48,565 nt of DNA from an uncultured Acidobacteriota bacterium (GCA_900696665.1 CAADGY010000261.1:1-48565), one strand, 5' to 3'. Numbered from the stretch's first letter, positions 17,501-25,908 are shown. Numbers and translations are program-made. The notes: a model not told the origin generated them from the letters alone.

Positions 17501-17816
17501 CGACGTGTCAGCCTTTCGTGTGCCGGGAGATGTGACCGGCGATGGCCGCCCGGATATGGCGGTTGGCCGCTTCGGCAATAGCGCTCCAAACGTGTTGATA
17601 GGGCCGGGCAGCTTCATATTAAATGCGGGAGTACACAAGGACTTCTATCTGACGGAGCGTGCACGCATGATGTTGCAGTTCACCGTCACCAATGCGCCCA
17701 ATCGCGTGAACTACAACAACCCCGCAAGCAACATCAGCGCGCCGGCAACCGTCGGCCGCATCACGAGTGCCGGCGCAGCCCGCACGGGCCAGGTGGGAAT
17801 GCGCATTGAGTTTTAG
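14559..17816 (+). CDS. TonB-dependent receptor, Oar-like, with carboxypeptidase regulatory domain
   Basis: 1085 aa from ATG 14559. The signal peptide is MLRLISSFLLVVVCAMGQ. Residues ~20-100 form the carboxypeptidase-regulatory sandwich (TITGTVTDPTGLPVAGVKVV), then plug motifs VTLDGTSVNSPLFG and EYNLPAMLTSTSKSGGNDLH, and a long barrel ending in VGMRIEF. The layout parallels the receptor at 9182, but the sequences are clearly different, so they are not a recent duplication and probably take different ligands. The last codons overlap the start of the GH42-like paralogue remnant. Placed next to the GH42-like genes, it may import their products. Confidence 0.92.
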   Translation: MLRLISSFLLVVVCAMGQTTFGTITGTVTDPTGLPVAGVKVVVRNERTNIAHEATTDTRGNYGVSHLNPSSYSVSSEHAGFKRYVRTGVVLETAATVRVDVPLEVGAVTAEVTVTGGAPLVESETSSISGVRAGEVVQKLPYNYRGSWDGVVYQFVELIPGAQRDGGVFSLGGTRGRQYQVTLDGTSVNSPLFGNSIGPASTTIDAIEEIKVDLANNKAEYNLPAMLTSTSKSGGNDLHGALFYYHDNGAMNARNTFQQRVPFNIRHDVGGSAGGPIWIPKVYNGKDKTFFFFTFETFPGRSERVSSPNVPTVRMRAGDFSALLPGTVVRDPFTGQPFAGNLIPASMLNAVSTRVQERFYPRPNFGDPNSFVGNWRGAIPGSAFAHNLTGRLDHRVSQANSFFARYTYARRGSQVSDSDLPAVGNRQQNRRAVALTLADTHIISPQIINEFRYGYVFNTNPYGIPPSGAALVSELGLEGLSPTLPPINGMPFFNITGFTAVSTSEPFGYAFESIHNFMNNVTWTKWSHTIKTGIEVRRNMGAAYASNPNGAFGNYSFTGAYSGFAYADFLLGIPQTSSRLNPAPPSTLLNTDWSWFVQDDWKITRKLTLNLGLRYDYNPPYHEKDDVLFLFDPATGRVVVPSQESLQYVNAQFPQNLIPVVTAKEAGYPPSLYNTDKTNFAPRFGFAYRPFATATFVIRGGYGIYIDPFTAALYRSGTGGPFLSSETFTNSITGGRPLFMFPRAFPEGFGTLGAQNFSPIDPNLRNPYIQQWNLTVERELLKMGVRISYMGTQSTQFVWMQNLNQPLPSMTPFRNEMRRFPAIRDVNYQVNGGVSTYHSFHVVAERKYSSGIYYQLGWTWAKNLSDVQTEGEGGGRPQNSYARYLDRGDLPFMSRHRVVGQMLYTLPFGPGKKFLADMRGWQRALAGGWTLSSTLVTRTGLRFSPSFSGFDVSNTNTVGGRPDRIADGNLPAGERTIYRWFDVSAFRVPGDVTGDGRPDMAVGRFGNSAPNVLIGPGSFILNAGVHKDFYLTERARMMLQFTVTNAPNRVNYNNPASNISAPATVGRITSAGAARTGQVGMRIEF

Positions 17817-18834
17817 CCGGCAACTTTCTCTTCTCTGGGTCGCTGTTACTCTCACTTGCGCGGGGCGGCCATTGCCGCTCGCCAAGTGGGTGTATGCGAA
17901 GTCGCTCACCCCGGAAGTGGCGATTGAAACCAACCGGCAGGGGATTACCGGCGGCAATCACACCCGGCAGGTGGGCCTCGAGCACACACGGTTCCTGAAG
18001 TTTACTGAAGTCCTTTGCACCGAGGAACAGAACTCCGCGAACCTGCCTCCCGGCGGACTGCTGCTTTCCAAGAGCCACAGCTACAAACGGGCCGGCGTGT
18101 TCAACAACATCCTGCTCACCAACCTCGGAAGCGAGCCGTCGCTGGCTAAGGCCCTGGCGTCCAACCAAACGCTCGGCTTCGTGGAGAGCCATTCGCGGAC
18201 CGCGCGAACAAGGAAGGACATCCACTTTAACCGCAAGTATCGCGCGCCGTATGCCGGAACGGAGGACGCGGCGGAGGTGGCTCCGTTGTGCTCCGTGCCG
18301 TTGATCACCTGCAACCACCCGGGCATGCAACTGAGCGTTATCCTGACGGAACAGGTGCTGATTCAGGCGCAGATCCCCTTCATGCGGGTGTTGGACGAAC
18401 ACCTGGAAAGCCTCTCAAAACACAAAGTGCTGATCCCGCCGGATTCCGAGTGCCGGTCAGGCAAGCAGCTTGCCTCGATCCGTGATTGCGTCGAACGCGA
18501 AGAAGGGCTGGTCGCATTGGGTCAGACCTGCCTGTATGGCTGGTGGCGGCGTCTTCGCGTGCAACCTGGCCTTGCGGGACTGATTGACGTGCGCGTTTCC
18601 GCCCGGGCCTATGAAGAGCGCCCGGAAGCCGTGGCGCAAACCAGCGCTGCGGTGCTTGAGAACTACACTGCGTCCGCGGAAGCCGGCGCTGAGGTAACGC
18701 TCCGGATGCCGGGTGCCTCCGGGGCTACGCACTATTCGCCTGATTTCGATGCGCCGCAGAGGCCGCCCATGAAGGCGGGCACCATCGCGGTTGCTCCGGC
18801 GAAGGTCTATACGATTTTGGATGTGACTTGGTGA
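17806..18834 (+). pseudogene. Truncated paralogue of the GH42-like protein that follows
   Basis: The frame is open for over 340 codons. Its protein aligns with the gene at 18841: SLTPEVAIETN with SLNPETAVESN, LEHTRFLKFTEVLCTEE with VDYARFLPHMDVVWTEE, LTEQVLIQAQIPF with LFEQALIQAKVPF, and LDEHLESLSKHKVLIPPD with FDEHLRDLSKYRVLVLPD. Roughly the first 275 residues of the paralogue (start of the barrel) and about 100 residues before the C-terminal strand domain are missing. A TTG at 17806 with AGGTGG upstream would give a signal-like MSFSRQLSLLWVAVTLTCAG, overlapping the receptor stop, so expression cannot be excluded. I judge it a decayed copy. Confidence 0.65.
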
Positions 18835-18840
18835 TAGATT

Positions 18841-20910
18841 ATGGCATTTCGATACTGGCTCAGCACACTCGTTTTTGGGCTTCTCGTAGCCACCGGCACA
18901 GCGTCTGCGCAATCCCCGTCTGACGCGCGCCTGCCCAAGCCGTCATGGCTCGGCAAAGAACCTCTCGTGATTGTCGGCAACTGGGATAGTATGCCCATCT
19001 TCCGCCGTCGCGTGGGCGGTACCCCGGCATGGCAGGAAGAAGACTATGCGCGGGAGCATACCGAAGAGGCGGTCCTTAAGCTGAAAGAACTCGGCGTCAC
19101 CATGGCCGTGATCCACTTTTATAAGGGATACGGTCTGGAAGCCGAAAAGGAGCACATGGCGGACGCCAGGCGTCTGGCCGATCTGTGCAAGAAGCACGGC
19201 ATTCGTGTTGGCGTCTACGTGGGCAGCACCATCGCCTATGAGACCTTCCTGCACGAGGAGCCAAAAGCCAAAGACTGGTTTGTCGAGCGGCACCTCGGGC
19301 GGCCGGTAGTGTATGGCGACCAGACGTTTCGCAAACGCGTCTATTTCATGCACCCCGGATATCGCGAATACATGAAGCGGGTCGTGACCATTGCGATCCG
19401 CGACTTCAAGGCCGACCTGATCCACTTCGACAATACCAGTCTGCAAGCGCAGCCGGCGATCTTCTTTCACCCGATGGCCGTGGAGGACTTCCGCGCATTC
19501 CTGAGGAAAAAGTACACGCCGGATCAGTTGAAGCGGCGCTTCGGGTTCTCCGACGTGAGCTTTGTCGAACCACCCGAAATCGAACGCACTCCGGTTCCGA
19601 TCAACGACCCGATGCACCAGGAATGGGCTGATTTCCGGTGTGAGCAGCTCACCGCCTATTACGCCGAGATGGAACGGCTCATTCGCAGCCTCAATCCGGA
19701 AACCGCGGTGGAGTCCAATCCGCACAGCGGTATCTCCGGCCGCAACGTGGTGTGGGAGCAGGGGGTGGATTACGCACGCTTTCTGCCGCACATGGACGTG
19801 GTCTGGACTGAGGAAGGCAACGAACCCGGCGTCACGAAAGACGACATTCTGATCTCCAAGATCCGCACCTTCAAAATGGCCGCCAAGTACAACACCAGCA
19901 TCTTCACCTATACAGGTGGAGGCCGCGGCGGCAAGCTCGCGATGGCGGAGGCCATGGCGTTCAACCGCCAGAACCTGGGAATGGTGGGCGGCGCGCTGGC
20001 AGGCTACGAGCTTCCCGAGGAACAGCGCACATACATTCGGTTCTACCGCGACCGTTTCCACGATCTCTACCGCGATGTGCAGAACCGCGCCGACGTGGCG
20101 GTGCTTCACGGGTTCGCCAGCATGGCTTACAACAGCGATCTGCCCTGGCAGAGTTCGATGCTTTTTGAGCAGGCGCTGATTCAGGCGAAAGTGCCTTTCG
20201 ATATCATCTTTGACGAACACCTGCGGGATTTGTCGAAGTACCGTGTGCTGGTGTTGCCGGACCAGGAATCCATGAGCGACGCGCAGGCGGCGCTCGTGCG
20301 TGAGTACGTGCGGCGCGGCGGCGGTCTGGTAGCGACCGGACACGCATCGCTATTCACAGAAGAACGGCGGAGGCGGCGGAACTTTGCGCTCGCTGATCTG
20401 TTCGGAATCGACGCTCCTGCGTATGCCGCCGGACGCGCGCCGGAACGAATTGTAGACTCAACGCCGGTGCGTAATGAACTGGGAAAAGGGAGGATTGTCT
20501 ACATCCCACAGGTTCAGCCGGCAATGGAGAAGCCGTCGAACGCAGCCATGACCAGCCAATACTGGAAACTGCCCCTCAACTGGCATGAATTGATCGACGC
20601 GGTGAAATGGGCTGCAGGCGGAGAACTGTCGCTCGACGTGCAGGCGCCGCCGCATGTGACTGCGGAGCTGATCGATCAGAAAGACCGCGTCCTTGTCCAC
20701 CTGCTGAACTACGCGGCGGAGCGCGGCCCGGTCTCCGGCAAAATTGCGGTAAGCGTGGCAATCCCGCAAGGGCGCAAAGTAGGAGCTGCACATCTGGTTT
20801 CTCCTGACCACCCGGTGGAGTCGCTTCAGGTGGCGATGCGCGGCAATCGCGCGCAGTTCGCGGCTCCGCGGCTCGACACGTATGGCGTGGCCGTGCTGGA
20901 ACTTCAGTGA
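18841..20910 (+). CDS. Secreted GH42-like protein with beta-galactosidase trimerisation domain
   Basis: 689 aa. The signal peptide is MAFRYWLSTLVFGLLVATGTASAQ. Residues ~40-420 look like a TIM barrel of the 'hypothetical glycosyl hydrolase 6 / GH42-like' class (VTMAVIHFYKGYG, HFDNTSLQ, VVWTEEGNEPG), in which the acidic residues of HFDNTS and WTEEGNE are candidates for catalysis. Residues ~440-560 form a GATase-like trimerisation domain (FDIIFDEHLRDLSKYRVLVL, then GGGLVATGHASL). A beta-rich C-terminal domain ends the protein. The substrate is unknown. There is no obvious ribosome site, and the gene begins 6 bp after the truncated paralogue, so it may be read from the upstream receptor promoter. 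Confidence 0.8.
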   Translation: MAFRYWLSTLVFGLLVATGTASAQSPSDARLPKPSWLGKEPLVIVGNWDSMPIFRRRVGGTPAWQEEDYAREHTEEAVLKLKELGVTMAVIHFYKGYGLEAEKEHMADARRLADLCKKHGIRVGVYVGSTIAYETFLHEEPKAKDWFVERHLGRPVVYGDQTFRKRVYFMHPGYREYMKRVVTIAIRDFKADLIHFDNTSLQAQPAIFFHPMAVEDFRAFLRKKYTPDQLKRRFGFSDVSFVEPPEIERTPVPINDPMHQEWADFRCEQLTAYYAEMERLIRSLNPETAVESNPHSGISGRNVVWEQGVDYARFLPHMDVVWTEEGNEPGVTKDDILISKIRTFKMAAKYNTSIFTYTGGGRGGKLAMAEAMAFNRQNLGMVGGALAGYELPEEQRTYIRFYRDRFHDLYRDVQNRADVAVLHGFASMAYNSDLPWQSSMLFEQALIQAKVPFDIIFDEHLRDLSKYRVLVLPDQESMSDAQAALVREYVRRGGGLVATGHASLFTEERRRRRNFALADLFGIDAPAYAAGRAPERIVDSTPVRNELGKGRIVYIPQVQPAMEKPSNAAMTSQYWKLPLNWHELIDAVKWAAGGELSLDVQAPPHVTAELIDQKDRVLVHLLNYAAERGPVSGKIAVSVAIPQGRKVGAAHLVSPDHPVESLQVAMRGNRAQFAAPRLDTYGVAVLELQ

Positions 20911-21402
20911 CGGCTTGATAAGGCAAATTGGCGTATTGAGGACGCTACCCGGGGCGGCGCGGGGCGGCGCTGTTCGAAGTGAGCCGCGGCAAAGTGTACG
21001 CTGGAGTGGCGTATCACGACGGCGATGGCGACAAGGTGTATTACGACTCGAAGACCGACCGTATGCACGGCATCAGCAACCTGGCCGAGTCTCTGTTCCA
21101 CGCCTTGCGCAACTTGCTGGCCGGTAGAACATGCCGCTGCGCTGCGCCCAAACGTTCCTGGACCACGCTGAGCAGCTTGGGTGCGTGCTCGACGCGCAAT
21201 TGATGGCAAACAGCCAAGTCGTAATCGTTCACACGCAGCCGTTCAACTGCGAACGGATCATCAGAATCTCACACCGATCCAGAGGGGGGCTCGCCGTTTG
21301 AAGCGCAGGCGCAGACTGGACCCTGGACCCTCGAAGCCAGTCATGTCAGCGCCTATACCTGGTTGGTTTGAACCGCTGCGAGAAGGCGGTATTTGAGACA
21401 TT
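20911..21402. other. Gene-poor tract next to tRNA-Ala, unrecognised
   Basis: About 490 bp with short, low-quality frames only. A 10-bp exact tandem repeat, GGGGCGGCGC, lies at 20951-20970. Between 20979 and 21100 the plus strand reads VSRGKVYAGVAYHDGDGDKV and continues to NLAESLFHALRN, which looks like a once-coding fragment, but I cannot assign a family. The tract lies on the 3' side of the tRNA, where integrative elements usually sit, but no integrase or att repeat was found. Confidence 0.45.
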
Positions 21403-21478
21403 TGGTGGACCTGGTGAGATTCGAACTCACGACCTCTTCCATGCCATGGAAGCGCGCTCCCAACTGCGCCACAGGCCC
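21403..21478 (-). tRNA. tRNA-Ala (anticodon GGC)
   Basis: 76 bases with a perfect cloverleaf pattern. The acceptor strands GGGCCTG and CAGGTCC pair (one G-T), the anticodon stem is CTTCC/GGAAG with loop ATGGCAT giving anticodon GGC, the T-arm holds GTTCGAATC, and CCA is encoded at the 3' end (21403-21405 on the plus strand read as TGG). It lies 61 bp downstream of the DUF2203 gene on the same strand. Confidence 0.96.
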
Positions 21479-21539
21479 GCGTGGAGTCGACAACGTTAAT
21501 ATAACATAGCCGCATGCCAGTGCGTTGCAGCTTTCAATC

Positions 21540-21977
21540 TCAGTCCGCGTCGCCCACATGATTGCGGCAGAAATCCTCATCGATTGGCTTGCGGCCGCGA
21601 AAACCTTCGGTGAGATTGTGCCAAAAGCGAATGCCTTCTTCGCCCAGTCTCCAGCAAAGGAGAACTTCCTCGCCGCGATAGAGCGTTGGGAAGTCCAGCA
21701 GTCCGATCTCAAGATCTTTTATCTGGCAGCCGGTTGACTGGATTTCATCGATGCACTCCTTCAGCCGCAAGCCCGCTGAATCCCGGCGGTTTCGAAGCAC
21801 CAGCGCTTCCTCCTGATTCACGCGGGTGCCCCCAAGCGCAGAAATCCGCTTCGCTATGCTATCCAACTGCTCATCAGACTCCTGAAAAGCCGTTTTCAGG
21901 GTCATAGCGCGGCGGACCGCCGGTTCGAGCATAGCGAGAAGCGATTCGGCTTGCCTGAGAGAAAAGAATCTCGACAT
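21540..21977 (-). CDS. DUF2203 family protein
   Basis: 145 aa from ATG at 21977 (MSRFFSLRQAESLLAMLEPA); an upstream GTG at 21995 would add six residues and overlap the YjbQ stop. The N-terminal helices are followed by GTRVNQEE, CIDEIQSTGCQIKDLEIGLLDFPTLYRGEEVLLCWRLGEEGIRFWH, the hallmark of DUF2203, a small conserved bacterial family without known function. It starts 10 bp after the YjbQ stop, so the two genes form an operon. Confidence 0.85.
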   Translation of the reverse strand: MSRFFSLRQAESLLAMLEPAVRRAMTLKTAFQESDEQLDSIAKRISALGGTRVNQEEALVLRNRRDSAGLRLKECIDEIQSTGCQIKDLEIGLLDFPTLYRGEEVLLCWRLGEEGIRFWHNLTEGFRGRKPIDEDFCRNHVGDAD

Positions 21978-21987
21978 CTGACTTTGA

Positions 21988-22497
21988 TTACACACCCGAA
22001 ATCTGAACGGCTAACGAGCGGCTTCGCGGTCCGTCGAATTCAGCAAAAATGATGCTCTGCCAGGTTCCAAGCAGCACAGAAGCATTCCGCACCTGAAGGC
22101 ATACCGTCTGTCCCATCATCATGCCCCGCAAGTGCGAATCCGCGTTTCTCCGTTCGCAATCCGAGTAATCGGGATCGTTGTGGCGATAATACTGGTCACG
22201 CTGTACCACCTGGTCGAAGAAGGACTTCACATCCTGAATCAGTGCATCCTGCCACTCATTAATAAAGACGGCGGTAGTGGTATGCAGCGATTGCAGGTGG
22301 ACGATGCCGTCGCGCACGCCGCTGCGGCGGACAATTTCATTAATGCGGTCGGTAATGTTCAGCAACTGCATCCGGTCGCTCGTAATCCAATCAACGATTC
22401 TGTTGAAAACCTTGTAATTCCCGACGCTCACGGGCGCCGAACCGTTAGCGGAGCCCAACTCCGCGTCCGCAGCATGAGTTTGTGAGGATTTCATCAC
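21988..22497 (-). CDS. YjbQ/UPF0047 family protein
   Basis: 169 aa. The conserved core HTTTAVFINEW (metal-site His and Asn-Glu), the central DSHLRGMMMG and GTWQSIIFAEFDGPRSRSL are standard for YjbQ (UPF0047). Some members have thiamine-phosphate synthase side activity; the physiological role is not certain. The first ~28 residues (Ser/Ala-rich) are an unusual N-terminal addition; a later start is possible. It is divergent from the AIM24 gene. Confidence 0.9.
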   Translation of the reverse strand: MMKSSQTHAADAELGSANGSAPVSVGNYKVFNRIVDWITSDRMQLLNITDRINEIVRRSGVRDGIVHLQSLHTTTAVFINEWQDALIQDVKSFFDQVVQRDQYYRHNDPDYSDCERRNADSHLRGMMMGQTVCLQVRNASVLLGTWQSIIFAEFDGPRSRSLAVQISGV

Positions 22498-22674
22498 CCA
22501 AGTCCCTTCTCGATGAAATGATGGATCTCGATTGAACGACTTACGCGAATTGCCCGCAAAGTAACGCTTCGATTATACCAGCGGTGGGGATTACGCTGTC
22601 TTTCAACTGCCAGAAACAGCAGTAACGCGACGCCCCCGGTGCTAAGATACATTCCTTGAGGAGCACAACATCCA

Positions 22675-23532
22675 ATGGCCTTTTGTACCCACTGCGGAGC
22701 GCGTTTGCAGGATGATGCCAGGTTCTGCGCCGCATGCGGACAGGCGACCGGAACGGCAGGGACAGCAGCCCCGGCCGCGGCCGAGCCACTCGCTTACACC
22801 ATTCAGGGCGATAACCTGCAAGTCGCGCGTGTAAAGCTGAAGCCCGGCCAGGAGATCTATGCGGAAGCGGGAAAGATGCTGTACAAGACCTCTAACGTCC
22901 AGTGGGAGACCCGCATGTCCGGAGACACTCTTGGCGCGAAGTTGTGGGGCGCGGTCAAACGGAAGTTCATGGGCGAATCCCTTTTCATGACGTACTTCCG
23001 GAGCCTGGGAGAAGGAGAAGTTGGGTTTGCGGGATCTTACCCCGGCCGTATTCAAGTGTTTGATCTGGCGGCGGGCCAGAGCATTCTCGCGCAGCGCGAC
23101 AGTTTTCTGTTCGCTCAATCTACCGTGCAACTGAATATCGCCCTGGTGAAAAAGCTCGGCGCCGGCTTTCTGGGAGGTGAAGGCTTCATCCTCGAAAAGC
23201 TTACCGGACCGGGCAGCGTATTCATCCACGGCGGTGGCGATTTCATCGAGTTTCAACTCGGGCCCGGCGAACAACTGCAGGTGGATACGGGTTGCATCGT
23301 GGCGTTCGATGAATCCGTCAGCTACGACATACAAATTGCTGGAGGAATTCGAACCGCGATTTTCGGCGGTGAGGGTTTGTTTTTGGCAACACTGACGGGA
23401 CCCGGACGGGCCATTGTACAGAGCATGACATTAGAGAAGATGCGGCGGGAACTGGCGCCGGCGCAGAGCGGAGGAGATGAACGAGGTCCTCTCGGTTCGC
23501 TCACCGGGCTGCTGAGCAGCGAAGATCATTAG
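22675..23532 (+). CDS. Zinc-ribbon AIM24 family protein
   Basis: 285 aa. Residues 4-19 are a zinc ribbon, CTHC and CAAC (CxxC twice). An Ala/Gly linker leads to an AIM24 (TIGR00266-type) beta-fold from residue ~40: YTIQGDNLQVARVKLKPGQ, YAEAGKMLYKTSNVQW and the central GEGFILEKLTGPGSVFIHGGGDF, with FGGEGLFLATLTGPGRAIVQSM repeating the motif. AIM24 is named for a yeast mitochondrial protein; the bacterial role is unknown. GAGGAG lies 11 bp before the ATG. An acidic/hydrophilic tail follows the fold. Confidence 0.87.
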   Translation: MAFCTHCGARLQDDARFCAACGQATGTAGTAAPAAAEPLAYTIQGDNLQVARVKLKPGQEIYAEAGKMLYKTSNVQWETRMSGDTLGAKLWGAVKRKFMGESLFMTYFRSLGEGEVGFAGSYPGRIQVFDLAAGQSILAQRDSFLFAQSTVQLNIALVKKLGAGFLGGEGFILEKLTGPGSVFIHGGGDFIEFQLGPGEQLQVDTGCIVAFDESVSYDIQIAGGIRTAIFGGEGLFLATLTGPGRAIVQSMTLEKMRRELAPAQSGGDERGPLGSLTGLLSSEDH

Positions 23533-23667
23533 TAGCGGATGGTGGAATCGGGTGCTGATGGATTCCCGCATTCCGCAAATAACCTGAAGCCCGACCGGCT
23601 GGACTCCTGCCCCCGGACGCCGCACAATGAGATTTCAAGCATTTGACAATCAGGAGGTCTTGCCATT

Positions 23668-25047
23668 ATGCCGTTTACCAGCCGCCGCAGTTTCGTACGA
23701 AACGCAGCCTTGGGTGCGGGATTGGCGGGTGCGCCCGCCGTCTACCCCTCATGGGGCCAGAACAGCCCGAACAATCAGATTAATCTCGGAGTAGTCGGGT
23801 TCCGGGGGCGAGGCCGCGATCACTATCGCGCCTTCGCGCAAATTCCCGGAGTGCGCGTCGCCTACCTGTGCGATGTTGATGAACGGCTGTTTCCCGGCGC
23901 TGTCGCCGAGGTTGAAAAGATCGGCGGCAATAAACCGGCCACGTTCGTAGATCTGAGGAAGCTGCTTCAGCAGAAGGACCTTGACGCAATCTCGATCGCC
24001 ACTCCGGACCACTGGCATGCGCTCCAAACCATCTGGGCATGTCAGGCCGGCAAAGACGTGTACGTCGAGAAGCCCGCCTGCCACAACCTGCGCGAAGGCC
24101 GCAAAATGGTGGAAGCCGCCCGCAAGTATAACCGCATCGTTCAGGTGGGTCTGAACCGCCGCAGCGAATTGCGCAATAAAGCCGGTATTACTTTCGTCCG
24201 CGAAGCCCGGTTCGGACCAGCCTACCGCGCAAAATCGGTCGTGTATCGCGGACGTACGAGCATCGGGCATGTTCAGGAGTCTTCGATTCCGAGCGGTGTG
24301 CACTGGGATCTTTATCTCGGGCCCGCACCGTATCGCGCATTCACTCTCAACCGGTTTCATTACGGGTGGCACTACTTCTGGGACACGGCTACGACGGAAC
24401 TCGGTAACAACGGGGTCCATACTATTGACGTCGTGAGGTGGGCGCTGAACAAGAATGTGCACCCGGTGAAAATCCACTGCAACGGCAGTCTGTTCGCGGA
24501 TGATTCGGACCAGCAGACCCCCAACGTACAGAACGCCACCTTCGAGTATGCGGACGGAACCCTGGTGGACCTGGAAGCGACGACACTGCCCAGCCCGACT
24601 TTTGGCGGCGTGCATATGGGCGAGTTTTTTTACACGCCGCAGGGCTACGTTACGTCGGCTCAGAAATGGAGCACGGTAATCGGCGAATTTACCCCTGGCA
24701 ACACACCCGATCCGCCGTCCGGCATCTCGTTGCGCGCATCCAATCTCAGCTTCCCGAAGATCGCCTACAAACCCGGACCACCTATTCCGGATATCGAAGG
24801 ACCCGAAGTGAGCCATTTCCAGAACTTCATCGATTGCATGCGGTCACGCAAACGGGAAGACCTGCACTGCGAGGTTCTCGAGGGACACATGTCCACCGCG
24901 TTGTGCCACCTCGCAAACATCTCCTTTCGCACCGGGAGAAAGCTGATCTTCGATCCCGCAACGGAAACATTTCCCGGCGATGCCGAAGCCAACAAGTATC
25001 TCACGCGTGAGTACCGGGAACCTTACGGAATACCGGATCAGGTCTGA
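23668..25047 (+). CDS. Gfo/Idh/MocA family oxidoreductase, Tat-exported
   Basis: 459 aa with AGGAGG upstream of the ATG. The N-terminus SRRSFVRNAALGAGLAGAPA is a twin-arginine signal. The Rossmann part follows (INLGVVGFRGRGRDHYRAF), then the EKPA motif (VYVEKPACHNL) and the C-terminal domain with ELGNNGVHTIDVVRW, where His is the usual catalytic/substrate residue. Its 3' end overlaps the end of the minus-strand M14-like gene by 47 bp. The sequence differs from the oxidoreductases at 2779 and 47260, so each probably has its own substrate. No hydrolase is adjacent. Confidence 0.92.
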   Translation: MPFTSRRSFVRNAALGAGLAGAPAVYPSWGQNSPNNQINLGVVGFRGRGRDHYRAFAQIPGVRVAYLCDVDERLFPGAVAEVEKIGGNKPATFVDLRKLLQQKDLDAISIATPDHWHALQTIWACQAGKDVYVEKPACHNLREGRKMVEAARKYNRIVQVGLNRRSELRNKAGITFVREARFGPAYRAKSVVYRGRTSIGHVQESSIPSGVHWDLYLGPAPYRAFTLNRFHYGWHYFWDTATTELGNNGVHTIDVVRWALNKNVHPVKIHCNGSLFADDSDQQTPNVQNATFEYADGTLVDLEATTLPSPTFGGVHMGEFFYTPQGYVTSAQKWSTVIGEFTPGNTPDPPSGISLRASNLSFPKIAYKPGPPIPDIEGPEVSHFQNFIDCMRSRKREDLHCEVLEGHMSTALCHLANISFRTGRKLIFDPATETFPGDAEANKYLTREYREPYGIPDQV

Positions 25048-25825
25048 ACCGGGAACCACTTCGGTTCGTGCGTAGAGAACTGACCGTCACCGGCTCGTAC
25101 ACCGGCGGCAGGTTCCTCTCGAGCCATTCCAGCATCTCCGCCTGCCCCTGCCTGTTTCCAAGCGCAGCCTCGATGTTCACGTAGCGGACTCCTTCTCTCG
25201 CGGCCCAACGTGAGAGCGACCCATCGTCTTCGCCCGCCGGTGTATTCTGCAAAACGACGTTGAATGGCGAAGCACTGAGAATTTCGAAATCCCGCGGATC
25301 GGTAGCCAGTAGAAATTCTCGCGGGCTGGCGGGAGCTTTCAAGGATACCCGGTCGCTAATAGGCACTTCGTCCTGGACAGAGTAAGTTTCCCTGTTATTG
25401 TGCAGCGCGATGAGAAGGCCGCCGCGCGGAGGTGCAATCCGATAGAGAAACTTTTCACGGTCGCGATCAAGTTTCCGAAGCGCGGCGCGCACGTCTTCAT
25501 CGCTCCAGTGCGGGTTCAAAGCCCGCAAACTTTTCCCGGCCCCGGCGGCCGAAAACATCCGGTTCGGATCGATCCACCCGCCACTCACCACGACGTACCG
25601 CTGTTCGCTTTCGATAACGAAACCAGTGCCTTTAAAGGTTTGAAGGTGGCTGAGCAACAGTTCTCGCGCCGAAGTTTCATTCCCATGGATGTGCAAATAT
25701 CTCCGGGTCCCGCTGCCGCGCCGGATTACCCGGAACGAAATACCCGCCATTCGGACGCAACGCCGGCGCCAGAAGAAGGGAAACCCGCAAATGCACAGCC
25801 CGAGAAAATCCCGCCTTGTGACCAT
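25001..25825 (-). CDS. Tat-exported M14-like zinc carboxypeptidase/amidase
   Basis: 274 aa from ATG 25825, which has GAAGGAAG 7 bp upstream (a GTG 21 bases earlier is possible). The N-terminus VTRRDFLGLCICGFPFF looks like a Tat signal. A compact M14-like site can be read: HGNE (H47, E50) as the HxxE zinc pair, IDPNRMF (N88, R89) as the substrate-binding Asn-Arg, ALHNN (H142) as the third zinc ligand, and YVNIEA (E219) as the catalytic Glu. Overall sequence is too divergent to name a subfamily, but the order and spacing fit. It may trim peptides or muropeptides in the periplasm. Its end overlaps the oxidoreductase. Confidence 0.6.
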   Translation of the reverse strand: MVTRRDFLGLCICGFPFFWRRRCVRMAGISFRVIRRGSGTRRYLHIHGNETSARELLLSHLQTFKGTGFVIESEQRYVVVSGGWIDPNRMFSAAGAGKSLRALNPHWSDEDVRAALRKLDRDREKFLYRIAPPRGGLLIALHNNRETYSVQDEVPISDRVSLKAPASPREFLLATDPRDFEILSASPFNVVLQNTPAGEDDGSLSRWAAREGVRYVNIEAALGNRQGQAEMLEWLERNLPPVYEPVTVSSLRTNRSGSRFRPDPVFRKVPGTHA

Positions 25826-25877
25826 TGCGCCGCTTCCTTCACCCACGATGGAAATGACGGATGCAACGGGTTTTCGG

Positions 25878-25886
25878 TGTCATAAT
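25878..25886 (+). promoter_or_regulatory. Extended -10 promoter upstream of gdhA
   Basis: TGTCATAAT fits TGnTATAAT with one change. The start point would be near 25893, just at the GGAGGA ribosome site (25893-25898) of gdhA, giving a very short leader. No -35 box is seen. Confidence 0.4.
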
Positions 25887-25908
25887 GTAGGCGGAGGAAC
25901 GAAAGTTC

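Noticed and set aside
18943-20343. 466-codon minus-strand frame inside the GH42-like gene
   Set aside because: It is antisense to a gene with a signal peptide and recognisable domains and shows no family motifs of its own; high-GC codon bias explains it.
20951-20970. Short GC-rich tandem repeat as a possible CRISPR or origin element
   Set aside because: Only two 10-bp units with no spacers; ordinary low-complexity repeat.
21403-21478. tRNA-Ala as an integration site of a genomic island
   Set aside because: No integrase gene and no repeated copy of the tRNA 3' end could be found in the window.
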